A stretch of 64,000 nt of DNA, taken from Rodentibacter ratti (GTDB lineage: Bacteria > Pseudomonadota > Gammaproteobacteria > Enterobacterales > Pasteurellaceae). Of the stretch, positions 35,645 to 45,495 are shown piece after piece (positions within the stretch are counted from its first letter, which is position 1; each line of letters opens with the position of its first letter). The notes beneath the pieces were generated by a model, which was not told where the DNA came from, did no database searches, and saw only the letters and a program-made list of their open reading frames with translations. The stretch covers positions 106,219 to 170,218 of the forward strand of contig NZ_MLAJ01000004.1 of the NCBI RefSeq assembly GCF_002000485.1, written 5' to 3'. The position numbers and the translations under genes were made by a program.

Positions 35645-37021
35645 GTGAAAATTATGATTCTTGGAGCCGGACAAGTCGGCACGACATTAGCGGAAAATCT
35701 GGTGAGTGAAGATAATGATATTACCCTAGTGGATAATGAATCAACACGGCTTCAGGCTTTACAGGACAAGCATGATTTAAGAGTAGTTCAAGGTTCACCC
35801 TCCTCGCCTAAAGTATTGCGTGATGCCGGTGCCGCGGATGCGGATTTAATGGTAGCAGTGACCTCATCGGATGAAATCAATATGGTGGCGTGCCAAATGG
35901 GGTACACATTGTTTAACACACCAACCCGTATTGCGCGTATTCGTAATTCGGAATATTTACGGGAAAAAGAAAAACTGTTCAATGATGAAAATGTGCCGAT
36001 CAACCATTTAATTTCACCGGAAAATTTGGTTACAGATGAAATTACCCGTCTCATCGCTTATCCCGGTGCATTACAAGTGGCACACTTTGCCAAGAATCGT
36101 ATCAGTGTCGTGGTAGTAAAAGCTTATTATGGTGGGGCATTGGTCGGGCATGCTTTGTCGGCTTTCAAAGAGCATATGCCGCATATTGAATTTCGTATTG
36201 TCTCGATTTTACGTAGTGACAAAACCATTCGTCCTCAAGGTTCGACAATTATTGAAGCCGGTGATGAAATTACCTTTATTTGTGCGACAGAGCATATTAA
36301 AGCGGTGATGAGTGAATTACAACGCCTTGAAAAGCCTTATAAACGGGTAATGATTGTTGGCGGAGGGAATATTGCCGCCGGTGTGGCAAAACAATTGGAA
36401 GAACATTGCACGGTAAAATTAATTGAGCGTAATGCGGAACGGGCGCAAGCCTTAGCGGAAAAATTAGCGAAAACCCTAGTTTTTCACGGCGATGCTTCCG
36501 ATCAAAATTTGTTGTTTGAAGAGCATATTGAGAATGTCGATGTATTTCTATCATTAAGTAGCGATGATGAAGCCAATATTATGTCGGCACTATTGGCAAA
36601 ACGTTTAGGGGCGAAAAAAGCTATGGTGTTGATTCAGCGTATGGCATATATCAGCCTAATTCAGGGCGGTACTATTGATATTGCGGTTTCTCCGCAACAA
36701 GCGACAATTTCCGCTTTGTTGGGTTATGTGCGTAAAGGTGATGTAAAAAATGTAGCAAGCTTACATCACGGTGTTTCTGAAGCGATCGAAATTGTGGCTC
36801 ATGGTGATTTGAATACTTCCAATATTGTAGGAAAAACTATTCGTAATATTCGCTTGCCTGTCGGTTGCATTATCGGCGCGATTTTACGTAATAATGAAGT
36901 GATTATCGGACATAAAAATGTTGAGATTCAGGACGGCGATCATATCATCGTGTATTTAGGCGATAAGAAAGCGGTTTCTGAAATAGAAAAATTATTCCAA
37001 CCAAGTTCATTCTTTATCTAA
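35645..37021 (+). CDS. trkA: Trk potassium uptake regulatory subunit TrkA
   Basis: The 458-residue protein contains two RCK (TrkA-N/TrkA-C) halves: the first NAD-binding loop [13 protein letters not shown] at about residue 7 and the second [16 protein letters not shown] at about 240. TrkA is the cytoplasmic nucleotide-binding gate of TrkH/TrkG. I start at GTG 35645, giving [20 protein letters not shown] as in E. coli; a nearby ATG at 35641 is out of frame. It follows the glycosyltransferase by three bases. Confidence 0.94.
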   Translation: MKIMILGAGQVGTTLAENLVSEDNDITLVDNESTRLQALQDKHDLRVVQGSPSSPKVLRDAGAADADLMVAVTSSDEINMVACQMGYTLFNTPTRIARIRNSEYLREKEKLFNDENVPINHLISPENLVTDEITRLIAYPGALQVAHFAKNRISVVVVKAYYGGALVGHALSAFKEHMPHIEFRIVSILRSDKTIRPQGSTIIEAGDEITFICATEHIKAVMSELQRLEKPYKRVMIVGGGNIAAGVAKQLEEHCTVKLIERNAERAQALAEKLAKTLVFHGDASDQNLLFEEHIENVDVFLSLSSDDEANIMSALLAKRLGAKKAMVLIQRMAYISLIQGGTIDIAVSPQQATISALLGYVRKGDVKNVASLHHGVSEAIEIVAHGDLNTSNIVGKTIRNIRLPVGCIIGAILRNNEVIIGHKNVEIQDGDHIIVYLGDKKAVSEIEKLFQPSSFFI

Positions 37022-37090
37022 AGGGTTTACTTTTTAAGCAAAGAACATATAATACGCCCCGTTTTTAACTATAAGCAAAAGGAAAAATTT

Positions 37091-37480
37091 ATGAGTTTTG
37101 TAAAGGAATTTCGCGAATTCGCAATGCGCGGTAATGTTGTTGATATGGCTGTCGGTGTTATCATCGGTGGTGCGTTTGGTAAAATTGTAAGTTCACTTGT
37201 TGGTGATGTGGTGATGCCTGTATTGGGTATTTTAACCGGTGGGGTGGATTTTAAAGATTTAAAATTTATTTTAGAACCGGCAAAAGGTGATATTCCGGCA
37301 GTAACCTTAAACTACGGTATGTTTATTCAAAATGTCTTTGATTTCGTGATTATTGCATTTGCAATTTTCTTGATGGTGAAAGGCATCAACAAATTGAAAA
37401 AACCGGCTGAAGCCGCACCTGCAGAACCTTCAAACGAAGAAAAATTACTTACTGAAATTCGTGATTTGTTGAAAAAGTAA
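37091..37480 (+). CDS. mscL: large-conductance mechanosensitive channel
   Basis: The 129-residue protein begins [20 protein letters not shown] and has the TM1 gate region [21 protein letters not shown] and a second TM ([16 protein letters not shown]), then the C-terminal helix bundle. The homopentamer opens under strong membrane tension to release osmolytes. It follows trkA by 69 bases, as I recall from Haemophilus influenzae, linking potassium and osmotic control. Length is close to E. coli MscL (136). A terminator follows. Confidence 0.96.
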   Translation: MSFVKEFREFAMRGNVVDMAVGVIIGGAFGKIVSSLVGDVVMPVLGILTGGVDFKDLKFILEPAKGDIPAVTLNYGMFIQNVFDFVIIAFAIFLMVKGINKLKKPAEAAPAEPSNEEKLLTEIRDLLKK

Positions 37481-37498
37481 TTCATTTTAGAACAGAGT

Positions 37499-37527
37499 AA
37501 AAAAGTTGGCTTATGCCAACTTTTTTA
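37499..37527 (+). terminator. mscL terminator
   Basis: AAAAGTTGGC-TTAT-GCCAACTTTTTT is a clear hairpin and T-run 18 bases after the mscL stop. It also faces the oppF end on the other strand, and a USS hairpin at about 37570 lies beyond. Confidence 0.9.
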
Positions 37528-37585
37528 TTTTCTATGTTAGGGTTAAATTCAATTAAAAAGTGATCGTTTTTCTACCGCACTTTTA

Positions 37586-38578
37586 TCACTGGGTTTTCAA
37601 GCACGCCACAAAATGGGTGCCGTTGTCGGTATCAAAGGATGGTTTTTGTAAACGGCAATTTTCATCTGCCAAAGGGCATCTGGTACGAAATACACAGCCG
37701 GACGGTGGATTGATAGGGGAAGGGAGATCCCCTTCTAAAAGCTGGATGTTTTTATTTCGTTCCAATTTAGGATCAGGAATCGGCACGGCAGACATCAGGG
37801 CTTTAGTGTAAGGATGTTTGGTATGGTTATACACCTCATCATCGCTCCCTAATTCCATGGCATTGCCCAAATACATCACCAACACTCGGTCGGAAATATG
37901 TTTCACTACGGCAAGATCGTGAGCAATAAAAATCAGCGATAATCCCATTTCTTCTTGTAATGATTTCAACAAGTTCACCACTTGGGCTTGAATGGACACA
38001 TCCAGCGCAGAAACCGGCTCATCACAAATAATCATCTTAGGCTCAATAATCAGCGCACGTGCAATACCGATGCGTTGGCATTGTCCCCCGGAAAATTCGT
38101 GGGGATAGCGGTTAATCAAATTGGGCAATAAGCCCACTTTTAACATCATCGCCTGCACCTTTTCTTTCACTTGCTCTGCGTTTAAGTGAGGTTGATAAAT
38201 TTTGAGCGGCTCTGCAATAATTTCACCGATATTCATTCGGGGATTGAGGGAGGCAAGGGGATCTTGGAAGATCATCTGAATATCTTTGCGTGTTTCACGC
38301 CATTGTTTAGGGGATTGCTTGCGTAAATCTTTACCCAACCAAATAATTTCCCCTTCGTTCGCCTCCACTAAACCAATAATGGCACGGGCAAGGGTGGATT
38401 TTCCACAGCCCGATTCGCCCACCACGCCTAAAGTCTCGCCGGCATAGAGCTGAAAAGAGACATTTTTCACCGCTTTTAACGTTTGCGGTTTAGCAAAGAA
38501 GAGGGCTTTATCATTTTTGATTTTGAAGGATACGCCCAGATTTTTGACCTCGAGTAACAAATTTTTCGCTTTCATCAT
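37586..38578 (-). CDS. oppF: oligopeptide ABC transporter ATPase OppF
   Basis: The 330-residue ATPase begins MMKAKNLLLEVKNLGVSFKI at the ATG overlapping the oppD stop (ATGA). An upstream in-frame ATG lies inside oppD and gives 343 residues. Walker A is GESGCGKST, the signature FSGGQCQRIGIAR and Walker B MIICDEPVSALD. A C-terminal oligopeptide-binding/Fe-S type segment has the CVFRTRCPLADENCR cysteines. It energises peptide import with OppD. It is last in the minus-strand order oppA-B-C-D-F. Confidence 0.94.
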   Translation of the reverse strand: MMKAKNLLLEVKNLGVSFKIKNDKALFFAKPQTLKAVKNVSFQLYAGETLGVVGESGCGKSTLARAIIGLVEANEGEIIWLGKDLRKQSPKQWRETRKDIQMIFQDPLASLNPRMNIGEIIAEPLKIYQPHLNAEQVKEKVQAMMLKVGLLPNLINRYPHEFSGGQCQRIGIARALIIEPKMIICDEPVSALDVSIQAQVVNLLKSLQEEMGLSLIFIAHDLAVVKHISDRVLVMYLGNAMELGSDDEVYNHTKHPYTKALMSAVPIPDPKLERNKNIQLLEGDLPSPINPPSGCVFRTRCPLADENCRLQKPSFDTDNGTHFVACLKTQ

Positions 38579-39576
38579 AAGGTTCTTCCTCCAAATTGTT
38601 CCGCCGGAATCCAACAATTTCGCAAATGTCCTTGAGAAAGTGCGGTCAATTTTGGTGCGGTTTTACATTGTTCACCGGCATAATGACAACGAGGTGAAAA
38701 CGGACAGCCTGCCGGTAAATGGAGCAGGTTAGGCGGGTTTCCCGGTATGGTGACGAGGTTGTCATTTTTACCGTCCAGACGAGGAATCGCCTCCATCAAT
38801 CCAAGGGAATAAGGGTGAGTCGGATGATAGAAAATTTGTTCTGCCGTGCCATATTCCATAGTGCGGCCGGCATACATCACCAGCACTTGATCGCAAATAC
38901 CTGCCACCACACCCAGATCGTGGGTGATCATAATAATCGCTGTGTTAAATTCCTGTTTGAGTTCGTTCAATAAGGTCATAATTTGTGCTTGAACCGTCAC
39001 ATCAAGGGCAGTGGTGGGTTCATCGGCAATGAGCAATTTCGGCCGACAAAGCAATGCCATCGCAATCATCACACGTTGCCGCATACCGCCGGAAAATTCG
39101 TGTGGGTACATTCCCATGCGTTTTTTTGCCTCGGGCATTTTCACCGCATCCAACATTTTCACCGATTCGTTAAATGCCGTTTGTTTGTCGTAACCTTTGT
39201 GCAACATCAACACTTCCATCAATTGCTCACCAATTTTCATATAGGGATTTAATGATGTCATGGGATCTTGGAAAATCATGGCGATTTGTTCCGCTCGGAT
39301 TTTATTCAGTTGTGCCGTGGGTAAATTGACTAATTGCGTGCCGTTAAATATGGCGGAGCCGGAAACCTTACCATTGGCTGCAAGCAAGCCCATTAAAGCA
39401 AAAGCGGTTTGGGATTTACCGGAACCGGATTCGCCCACAATGCCTAATGTTTGTCCTGCATCCAAAGTGAAATTAAGATCATTTACCGCCGTAACAATGC
39501 CATCGGGGGTATGGAAATTGACGTAGAGGTTTTGCACCTCTAATAAGTGCGGTTGATTTTGCTGTTGTTTTTCCAT
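38575..39576 (-). CDS. oppD: oligopeptide ABC transporter ATPase OppD
   Basis: The 333-residue ATPase has Walker A GESGSGKSQT, signature FSGGMRQRVMIAM and Walker B LLIADEPTTALD. The C-terminal CPFSPRCHYAGEQC cysteines match the Dpp/Opp ATPase extension. It pairs with OppF on the inner face of the membrane. The start is nine bases downstream of oppC's stop and its end overlaps oppF. The length equals E. coli OppD (337). Confidence 0.95.
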   Translation of the reverse strand: MEKQQQNQPHLLEVQNLYVNFHTPDGIVTAVNDLNFTLDAGQTLGIVGESGSGKSQTAFALMGLLAANGKVSGSAIFNGTQLVNLPTAQLNKIRAEQIAMIFQDPMTSLNPYMKIGEQLMEVLMLHKGYDKQTAFNESVKMLDAVKMPEAKKRMGMYPHEFSGGMRQRVMIAMALLCRPKLLIADEPTTALDVTVQAQIMTLLNELKQEFNTAIIMITHDLGVVAGICDQVLVMYAGRTMEYGTAEQIFYHPTHPYSLGLMEAIPRLDGKNDNLVTIPGNPPNLLHLPAGCPFSPRCHYAGEQCKTAPKLTALSQGHLRNCWIPAEQFGGRTL

Positions 39577-39585
39577 AAACCTCTC

Positions 39586-40509
39586 CTAGCGATCTTTCGG
39601 GTCGAGGGCATCACGTAAGCCATCACCGATAAAGTTAAAACAAAATAGGGTTAAACAGAGGAAGAAAGCCGGAAAAATTAAAAGCCAAGGAGCTACTTCC
39701 ATTTGGGCTGCGCCATCACTTAATAAAGCGCCCCAACTGCTCATGGGTTCTTGAGTGCCTAGCCCTAAGAAACTCAAAAAGGATTCAAATAGGATCAATC
39801 CCGGTACTTCTAGGGAGGCATAGACCGCCACTAAACCTAAAACATTGGGAATGATATGTTTGAGAATGATTTGACGACGTGGTACACCGCACACGATAGC
39901 CGCTTCCACAAATTCCTTGTTTTTGAGGCTGAGGGTTTGCCCCCGTACAATTCGAGCCAAACCTAACCAGGCAATCGCGCCAATGGCAACGAAGATCAAC
40001 AAAATATTTTGTCCGAAAAGGGTGACGAGTAAGATCACGAAAAACATAAAAGGGAATGAGCTGAGAATTTCTAAAAAACGCATCATCACCATGTCCACTT
40101 TTCCGCCAAAATAGCCGGAAATTGCCCCATAAATTGTGCCGATGAGCACAGAAATGAATGCACCGGCAATGCCGACCATCAGGGAAATCCTACCCCCAAT
40201 CGCCACCCGAACGAGCAAATCACGGCCGGAGGAATCTGTGCCAAAGAAGTGTAGCCCCTCTGTGGTTGGGGCGGCACTCATCATATTCCAATCCGTATCT
40301 TCATAAGTGAAGGGAAAAAAGAAAGGGGCAAAGGTAATAAACAACACAATCAGCAGTAATAAAATTAAACTGACGACAGCCGCTTTATTGCGGAAGAAAC
40401 GGCGTTTTGCATCTTGCCAAAGGCTACGCCCTTCAAGTTGCATTTCATCTATTCGTTCAGCAAGCTGTTCGACAAATTCGGTGTTTTTTTGATTAATCGG
40501 CTGGGTCAT
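39586..40509 (-). CDS. oppC: oligopeptide ABC transporter permease OppC
   Basis: The 307-residue permease has an N-terminal cytoplasmic segment, one TM near 45-70 and then a five-TM BPD permease domain. The cytoplasmic EAA loop reads EAAIVCGVPRRQIILKHIIP. The N-terminal ARRFFRNKAAVVSL-like stretch is typical of OppC/DppC. With OppB it forms the channel. Nine bases separate it from both oppB and oppD, so the genes are one operon. Confidence 0.95.
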   Translation of the reverse strand: MTQPINQKNTEFVEQLAERIDEMQLEGRSLWQDAKRRFFRNKAAVVSLILLLLIVLFITFAPFFFPFTYEDTDWNMMSAAPTTEGLHFFGTDSSGRDLLVRVAIGGRISLMVGIAGAFISVLIGTIYGAISGYFGGKVDMVMMRFLEILSSFPFMFFVILLVTLFGQNILLIFVAIGAIAWLGLARIVRGQTLSLKNKEFVEAAIVCGVPRRQIILKHIIPNVLGLVAVYASLEVPGLILFESFLSFLGLGTQEPMSSWGALLSDGAAQMEVAPWLLIFPAFFLCLTLFCFNFIGDGLRDALDPKDR

Positions 40510-40518
40510 TGCACACTC

Positions 40519-41439
40519 CTAATAACGAATTTTCGGGTCAATGACGGCATATAAAATATCCACAATCATATTAAATAAAATGGTGAGTGAGCCCACCAGA
40601 ATGGTTAAACTCAACACTAAAGAATAGTCACGATTTAATGCACCATTTACAAATAATTTCCCCATACCAGGTAAGCCGAATACACTTTCAATGACCATAG
40701 ATCCGGTGATAATGCCCACGAAGGCCGGGCCGAGATAGGTGATGACAGGCAAAAGTGCCGGGCGAAGGGCGTGTTTTAAAATAATTCGGCGGGTAGAAAG
40801 CCCTTTGGCTTTGGCGGTGCGGATAAAATTGGAATGAAGCACTTCAATCATTGAGCCTCGCATAATCCGTGCAATGCCTGCTACATAGCCAATGGTGAGT
40901 GAAGCAACCGGTAAAATTAAATAGGGTAAAGCCCCTTCGTTCCAACCACCTGCCGGCAACCAACCCAGCCAAATGGCAAAAAATAACACAAGGAGTGGGG
41001 CGAAGACAAAACTCGGCATAATCACACCAGTCATCGACATACTCATCAAAATGTAATCCCATCGGCTATTTTGCTTTAATGCCGCAAGAGTGCCGGCAGA
41101 AATACCGAGAGTGAGCGCAAACAAAAAAGCAATGCTACCCAGTTTGAGCGAAACTGGGAATGCGGCACCGATTAAATCGTTTACGGACTGATCTTTATAT
41201 TTAAAGGAAGGGCCAAAATCACCTTTGGAAAGATTTTCTAAATACAACAGATATTGTTTGTGCAGCGGTTCATTGAGGTGATATTTTGCTTCAATATTTG
41301 CCATCACTTCTGGCGGGTAGGCGCGTTCGGAAGTGAAAGGGCTACCCGGTGCCAAACGCATCAGAAAAAAAGAAAAGGTAATTAAAATAAACAAGGTGGG
41401 AATTGCTTCCAACACGCGTTTAAGAATAAATTTGAACAT
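40519..41439 (-). CDS. oppB: oligopeptide ABC transporter permease OppB
   Basis: The 306-residue permease starts MFKFILKRVLEAIPTLFILI and has six membrane segments. The EAA loop RTAKAKGLSTRRIILKHALR interacts with OppD/F. Length matches E. coli OppB (306). It follows oppA after a 117-base gap that holds a USS hairpin, which may lower expression of oppBCDF relative to oppA. Confidence 0.95.
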   Translation of the reverse strand: MFKFILKRVLEAIPTLFILITFSFFLMRLAPGSPFTSERAYPPEVMANIEAKYHLNEPLHKQYLLYLENLSKGDFGPSFKYKDQSVNDLIGAAFPVSLKLGSIAFLFALTLGISAGTLAALKQNSRWDYILMSMSMTGVIMPSFVFAPLLVLFFAIWLGWLPAGGWNEGALPYLILPVASLTIGYVAGIARIMRGSMIEVLHSNFIRTAKAKGLSTRRIILKHALRPALLPVITYLGPAFVGIITGSMVIESVFGLPGMGKLFVNGALNRDYSLVLSLTILVGSLTILFNMIVDILYAVIDPKIRY

Positions 41440-41510
41440 GATTACTCCAACCCCAAAATATCACGGCGATATTTTCTTTCCTTGTTTATAAGGCAAGGAT
41501 TTTATAAAAA

Positions 41511-41557
41511 TAAAAGTGCGGTTAAAAAACAGATGTTTTTCCAACCGCACTTTTTAT
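41511..41557 (-). terminator. USS-pair hairpin between oppA and oppB
   Basis: AAAAGTGCGGTT (41513-41524) pairs with AACCGCACTTTTT (41543-41555) around a loop that itself holds AAAAAC and GTTTTT. It starts at the oppA stop. In read direction it would be a partial terminator allowing oppA to be made in excess over the membrane parts, as commonly seen for binding proteins. Confidence 0.7.
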
Positions 41558-43194
41558 TAATGTTTAATGATATAAAGATTGCGCAAGAAAATTTGGTCTT
41601 GTGGATCTTTAGCGGTATAACCGCCCACGTAAGGTTTCACTAAGCGAGGATTAACATAGTTAAATACCGGGACGATAGCAAAATCTTGCGCTAAAATGGC
41701 TTCCGCTTTGGCATAGGCTTCCGCACGCCCTTTTGCGTCAGTGGCGAGATAGGATTCCGCCATTGCCTTGTCATATTCCGCACTGGCATATTTTGCCGTG
41801 TTGTTACTGGAGGTGGACAAGAAATAGTTACCGAAAGTGGTGGCTTGGTTGTAATCCGCATTCCAACCGGCACGCGCCACATCGTAACGACCCGCTCGAC
41901 GGCTATCAATATAAGTTTTCCATTCTTGGTTTTCTAATTTTACATCAATTAAGCCTTTTGTATTGGCTTTCCACATAGAGGCAGCAGCGATTGCCACTTT
42001 TTTGTGGTTTTCATTGGTGTTGTAAAGAATGGTGAATTTTAACGGATTGGATTTGCTAAACCCTGCCTCTTCCAATAATTTAATGGCTTCTTCATTACGT
42101 TTTGCCATTGGTTCTTGGGAATAAGCCGGTTGCTGAATCAGTTCCCCTTCCGCAATATAAGTTGGCGTGAAAACATAAGTCGGCGTTTGACCTTGCGCCA
42201 TCACTTTATCGGTAATCACATTACGATCAAGGGCATAGTTTAAGGCTTGGCGTACGCGTTTATCATTGAAAGGCGCTTTCATATTGTTGATTTCATAAGT
42301 ATAGGTCGCCAAAGTACGGGCAGTGAATACTTGATCAGACAATTCTTTTTTCAACTTGGCGAATTGCTCGGGTGGGAGTGCATAGCTGGTAATATCTAAA
42401 TCACCGGCACGATAACGTGAAACATCGGTACTCGGATTTTCAATGGCTAAGAAAGTGGCCGTATTTATTACCGTTTCTTTATCATTCCAATAAAGTGGGT
42501 TACGTTCAAATTCAATTTTTTCGTTGATCACATGATCTTTGAGTTTATAAGCTCCATTGGTTACAATGTTTTCTTTTTTTACCCAAGCATCACCAAATTT
42601 TTCAATGATCTTTTGTGGTACAGGGAGTAAAGATTGGTGAGAGGTTAAACCGACGGCATAAGGCACGGGATTAGAGGAATAAACTACAAAAGTGTGATCG
42701 TCTTTGGCTTCTACGCCTAATTCTTCCGGTTTTTTCTTACCGTCAATAATATCTTGTGCATTCACTACTTGCATATAATCTAAGAAGCTGGCGTAAGGTG
42801 ACGCGGTGTTAGGGTTGACTAAGCGACGCCAAGAATAGACAAAATCTTGTGCAGTAATAGGATCACCGTTTGACCATTTGGCGTCTTTGCGAAGATGGAA
42901 TGTCCAGGTTTTATAATCCGGCGAGCTTTCCCAACTTTCTGCCACACCCGGCACTAATTCACCATCTGAATTGGTGCTCACTAGGCCTTCAAATAATTGA
43001 TAAGCCACTTGTGATTCTGGTACGCCTTCAGTTTTATGCGGATCGAAACTTTGTGGTTCCGCACCGTTATTAATCACGATATGTTGTACCGGTGCAAGTT
43101 CCGTTCCGCTTGGCACTTGTGCCGCATAAAGGCTGCCAGAAAGAGCGAGGGCGAGAGAAGAAAAAATAAATTTACTCAGTACTTTGCGTTGCAT
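41557..43194 (-). CDS. oppA: periplasmic oligopeptide-binding protein OppA
   Basis: The 545-residue SBP family 5 protein has a cleavable signal (MQRKVLSKFIFSSLALALSG, cut near YAAQ) and no lipobox, so it is a free periplasmic protein as in E. coli. Family segments include GAEPQSFDPHKTEGVPESQV near the mature start and WTFHLRKDAKWSNGDPITAQ. It binds peptides of varied sequence and delivers them to OppBC. The gene is first in the operon, with its promoter in the AT-rich 43195-43448 gap it shares divergently with tal. Confidence 0.95.
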   Translation of the reverse strand: MQRKVLSKFIFSSLALALSGSLYAAQVPSGTELAPVQHIVINNGAEPQSFDPHKTEGVPESQVAYQLFEGLVSTNSDGELVPGVAESWESSPDYKTWTFHLRKDAKWSNGDPITAQDFVYSWRRLVNPNTASPYASFLDYMQVVNAQDIIDGKKKPEELGVEAKDDHTFVVYSSNPVPYAVGLTSHQSLLPVPQKIIEKFGDAWVKKENIVTNGAYKLKDHVINEKIEFERNPLYWNDKETVINTATFLAIENPSTDVSRYRAGDLDITSYALPPEQFAKLKKELSDQVFTARTLATYTYEINNMKAPFNDKRVRQALNYALDRNVITDKVMAQGQTPTYVFTPTYIAEGELIQQPAYSQEPMAKRNEEAIKLLEEAGFSKSNPLKFTILYNTNENHKKVAIAAASMWKANTKGLIDVKLENQEWKTYIDSRRAGRYDVARAGWNADYNQATTFGNYFLSTSSNNTAKYASAEYDKAMAESYLATDAKGRAEAYAKAEAILAQDFAIVPVFNYVNPRLVKPYVGGYTAKDPQDQIFLRNLYIIKH

Positions 43195-43303
43195 AGATAC
43201 TCCTTTTTTGAACTATTATGTTGAAATTATCATTATTAAACTTATTAAGTTCATTGGTTTATCTCAAATGTTTAAATTTGTAAAGGCTTTCTTTCTCAAC
43301 AAG

Positions 43304-43319
43304 AGTGATATTGATCACA
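43304..43319 (+). promoter_or_regulatory. CRP-like site between oppA and tal
   Basis: AGTGATATTGATCACA matches the CRP consensus TGTGA-N6-TCACA at nine of ten core bases. It lies 130 bases before tal and 110 before oppA, so it could serve either. Confidence 0.55.
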
Positions 43320-43448
43320 GTTTTGATAAAAAGCAAGAAACCCTTCTTTTTTTAGCAAAAGCTATTCGATCTATTACGATTTCTCACTATCACTTCAAAT
43401 TCAATTTATGTTATCGTAACGCCCATCAATCAAAACAAGGAGAAGACA

Positions 43449-44402
43449 ATGACAACTCAATTAGATTCACTTCGTAGTATGACCATTGTGGTTGCGGATA
43501 CCGGCGATATTGAAGCCATCAAAAAATACCAACCACAAGATGCGACAACCAACCCTTCCTTAATTTTAAGTGCTTCGGCATTGCCACAATATGCCCCATT
43601 GATTGATGAAGCCGTAAGCTATGCCAAAGCACAAAGCAATGATAAAGCACAACAACTGATTGATGCAGAAGATAAATTAGCAGTAAACATTGGTTTAGAA
43701 ATTTTAAAAATCGTCCCGGGACGCATTTCCACGGAAGTCGATGCCCGTCTTTCCTATAATACGAAAGCTACCGTTGAAAAGGCTCGTAAACTGATCGCAC
43801 TTTACAATGCGGCGGGTATTTCCAATGATCGTATTTTGATTAAAATTGCGTCCACTTGGCAGGGTATCCGTGCGGCAGAAATTCTTGAAAAAGAAGGCAT
43901 TAACTGTAACCTCACCTTATTATTCTCAGAAGCGCAAGCTCGTGCCTGTGCGGAAGCAGGCGTGTATTTAATTTCGCCATTCGTAGGTCGTATTTTAGAC
44001 TGGTACAAAGCCAATAGTGACAAAAAAGACTACGCACCGGCTGAAGATCCGGGTGTGATTTCCGTCACCAAAATTTATAATTACTACAAAGAATACGGTT
44101 ACAATACCGTGGTAATGGGGGCGAGTTTCCGTAATGTGGGTGAGATCACTGAGTTAGCCGGTTGTGATCGTTTAACCATTGCTCCTCCGCTTCTCAAAGA
44201 ATTACAAGAAAATTCAACCGCACTTGTGCGTAAACTTGATTTCAAAGGCGAAGTAAAAGCCAAACCTCAAGCGCTAACTGAAGCAGAGTTCTATTGGCAA
44301 CATAACAGCGATGCCATGGCGGTAGAGAAATTAGCGGAAGGCATTCGTAAATTCGCTATTGACCAAGAAAAATTGGAAGCAATGCTTGCGACAAAATTAT
44401 AA
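43449..44402 (+). CDS. tal: transaldolase
   Basis: The 317-residue enzyme starts [20 protein letters not shown] and has the family motif DATTNPSLI. The Schiff-base lysine is Lys132 in [12 protein letters not shown]. It transfers dihydroxyacetone units between fructose-6-phosphate and erythrose-4-phosphate in the non-oxidative pentose phosphate pathway. Its length equals TalB of E. coli. Position next to the opp operon is as in Haemophilus influenzae as I recall it. AAGGAGAAG precedes the ATG. Confidence 0.96.
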   Translation: MTTQLDSLRSMTIVVADTGDIEAIKKYQPQDATTNPSLILSASALPQYAPLIDEAVSYAKAQSNDKAQQLIDAEDKLAVNIGLEILKIVPGRISTEVDARLSYNTKATVEKARKLIALYNAAGISNDRILIKIASTWQGIRAAEILEKEGINCNLTLLFSEAQARACAEAGVYLISPFVGRILDWYKANSDKKDYAPAEDPGVISVTKIYNYYKEYGYNTVVMGASFRNVGEITELAGCDRLTIAPPLLKELQENSTALVRKLDFKGEVKAKPQALTEAEFYWQHNSDAMAVEKLAEGIRKFAIDQEKLEAMLATKL

Positions 44403-44428
44403 TTTCTGCTGAATTGATATTAATTTTT

Positions 44429-44465
44429 GCCCCCGTTACTCCGATAAGTGACGGGGGCATTTTTA
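44429..44465 (+). terminator. tal terminator
   Basis: GCCCCCGTTACT (44429-44440) pairs with AGTGACGGGGGC (44447-44458) and is followed by ATTTTTAT. The AT-rich stretch 44466-44815 beyond it has no credible gene. It contains a dyad CACACTTT..AAAGTGTG (44754-44781) just upstream of yagU, which could be an operator. Confidence 0.85.
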
Positions 44466-44815
44466 TAGCAGGGATCCGGGATTATTTATCGTTATTTTCT
44501 GTCCTCTTCTTTTTTATTTTATGGGGGGATGAGGGGCTTATGTTTTGGTGTAAAGGAGCTGGTAAAAACGGTAGGAGGGAAATTTTTAGAGCCTAAATAC
44601 TCTTTTTTGAGTAGAAAATAACTTTAAATCTTGACTGTTCAGCTAAATTGGTGAAAAATTTGTACTCATATTTCACCATCAATTATCAGTAGGTTATTTT
44701 TTAATACTATAAAAAAATAAGCCTATGATAGTTTAAATGGTGAAGATTTATAGCACACTTTGTTGATGTTAAAAAAGTGTGATTAATTTTTTTTTTTACA
44801 TTTTCGGAGCAAAAT

Positions 44816-45439
44816 ATGTCAGGTATTTTCACACAAACCCCGCCAAATCGTCGCCGTTATGGCGTGGCGATTTTTGTTGGTATTATCGCAGGTATCATCT
44901 CTGCGTTTGTAAAATGGGGAGCTGAACACCCGTTCCCACCACGTAGCCCGATTGATTTCTTCGCATCGGCTTGTAAAGTGGACATCACGGGGTTAACGCA
45001 AGAGCAAGTATTGGCAGTCTGTTCACGTGCATTTTTAAACCCTCCACACGTTTTCTTGCGTGATTATTTAGGTATCGATCCAACCGAAGCTGCGTTCACT
45101 TTTGCAGATCATGCCTTTAACTGGATTGGCGTAACACACATGATTTTTTCATTGGTATTCGCCATTGGTTATTGTATCGTGGCTGAACGTTTTCCTAAAA
45201 TCAAATTCTGGCAAGGTATTGGCGCAGGTATTATTGCAAATATCTGTGTACACTACATCACTTTCCCGGCATTAGGTTTAACGCCTCCTGTTGCGGAATG
45301 GCCACTCTATGAGCATATTTCCGAATTAGTCGGTCATATTTTCTGGTTCTGGACAATTGAAATTATTCGTCGTGATTTACGCAATCGCATTACCGGTCAG
45401 CCAGATCCTGAAGTGCTTTTGAAAGACGCAACTGAATAA
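44816..45439 (+). CDS. yagU: YagU-family inner-membrane protein (DUF1440)
   Basis: The 207-residue protein has about four membrane segments. Family stretches include [20 protein letters not shown] near the start, PPRSPIDFF and [20 protein letters not shown]. Length and order match E. coli YagU (204), reported to help acid resistance; the mechanism is unknown. It is a lone gene with CGGAGC before the ATG. A terminator follows. The upstream 350-base AT-rich region with a dyad at 44754-44781 suggests regulation. Confidence 0.85.
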   Translation: MSGIFTQTPPNRRRYGVAIFVGIIAGIISAFVKWGAEHPFPPRSPIDFFASACKVDITGLTQEQVLAVCSRAFLNPPHVFLRDYLGIDPTEAAFTFADHAFNWIGVTHMIFSLVFAIGYCIVAERFPKIKFWQGIGAGIIANICVHYITFPALGLTPPVAEWPLYEHISELVGHIFWFWTIEIIRRDLRNRITGQPDPEVLLKDATE

Positions 45440-45450
45440 GATTGAAAAAA

Positions 45451-45479
45451 GAAAAGGCAACGGAATGTTGCCTTTTTTT
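45451..45479 (+). terminator. yagU terminator
   Basis: AAAAGGCAAC-GGAAT-GTTGCCTTTTTTT, 12 bases after the stop. Confidence 0.9.
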
Positions 45480-45495
45480 ACTTTCTCGCTCTGTA

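Noticed and set aside
43184..43477. 97-codon frame between oppA and tal
   Set aside because: It crosses the shared promoter region and the tal start and shows no domain; a CRP-like site lies within it.
44414..44596. Small frame after tal
   Set aside because: It begins before and reads through the tal terminator, is low-complexity and has no recognisable motif.
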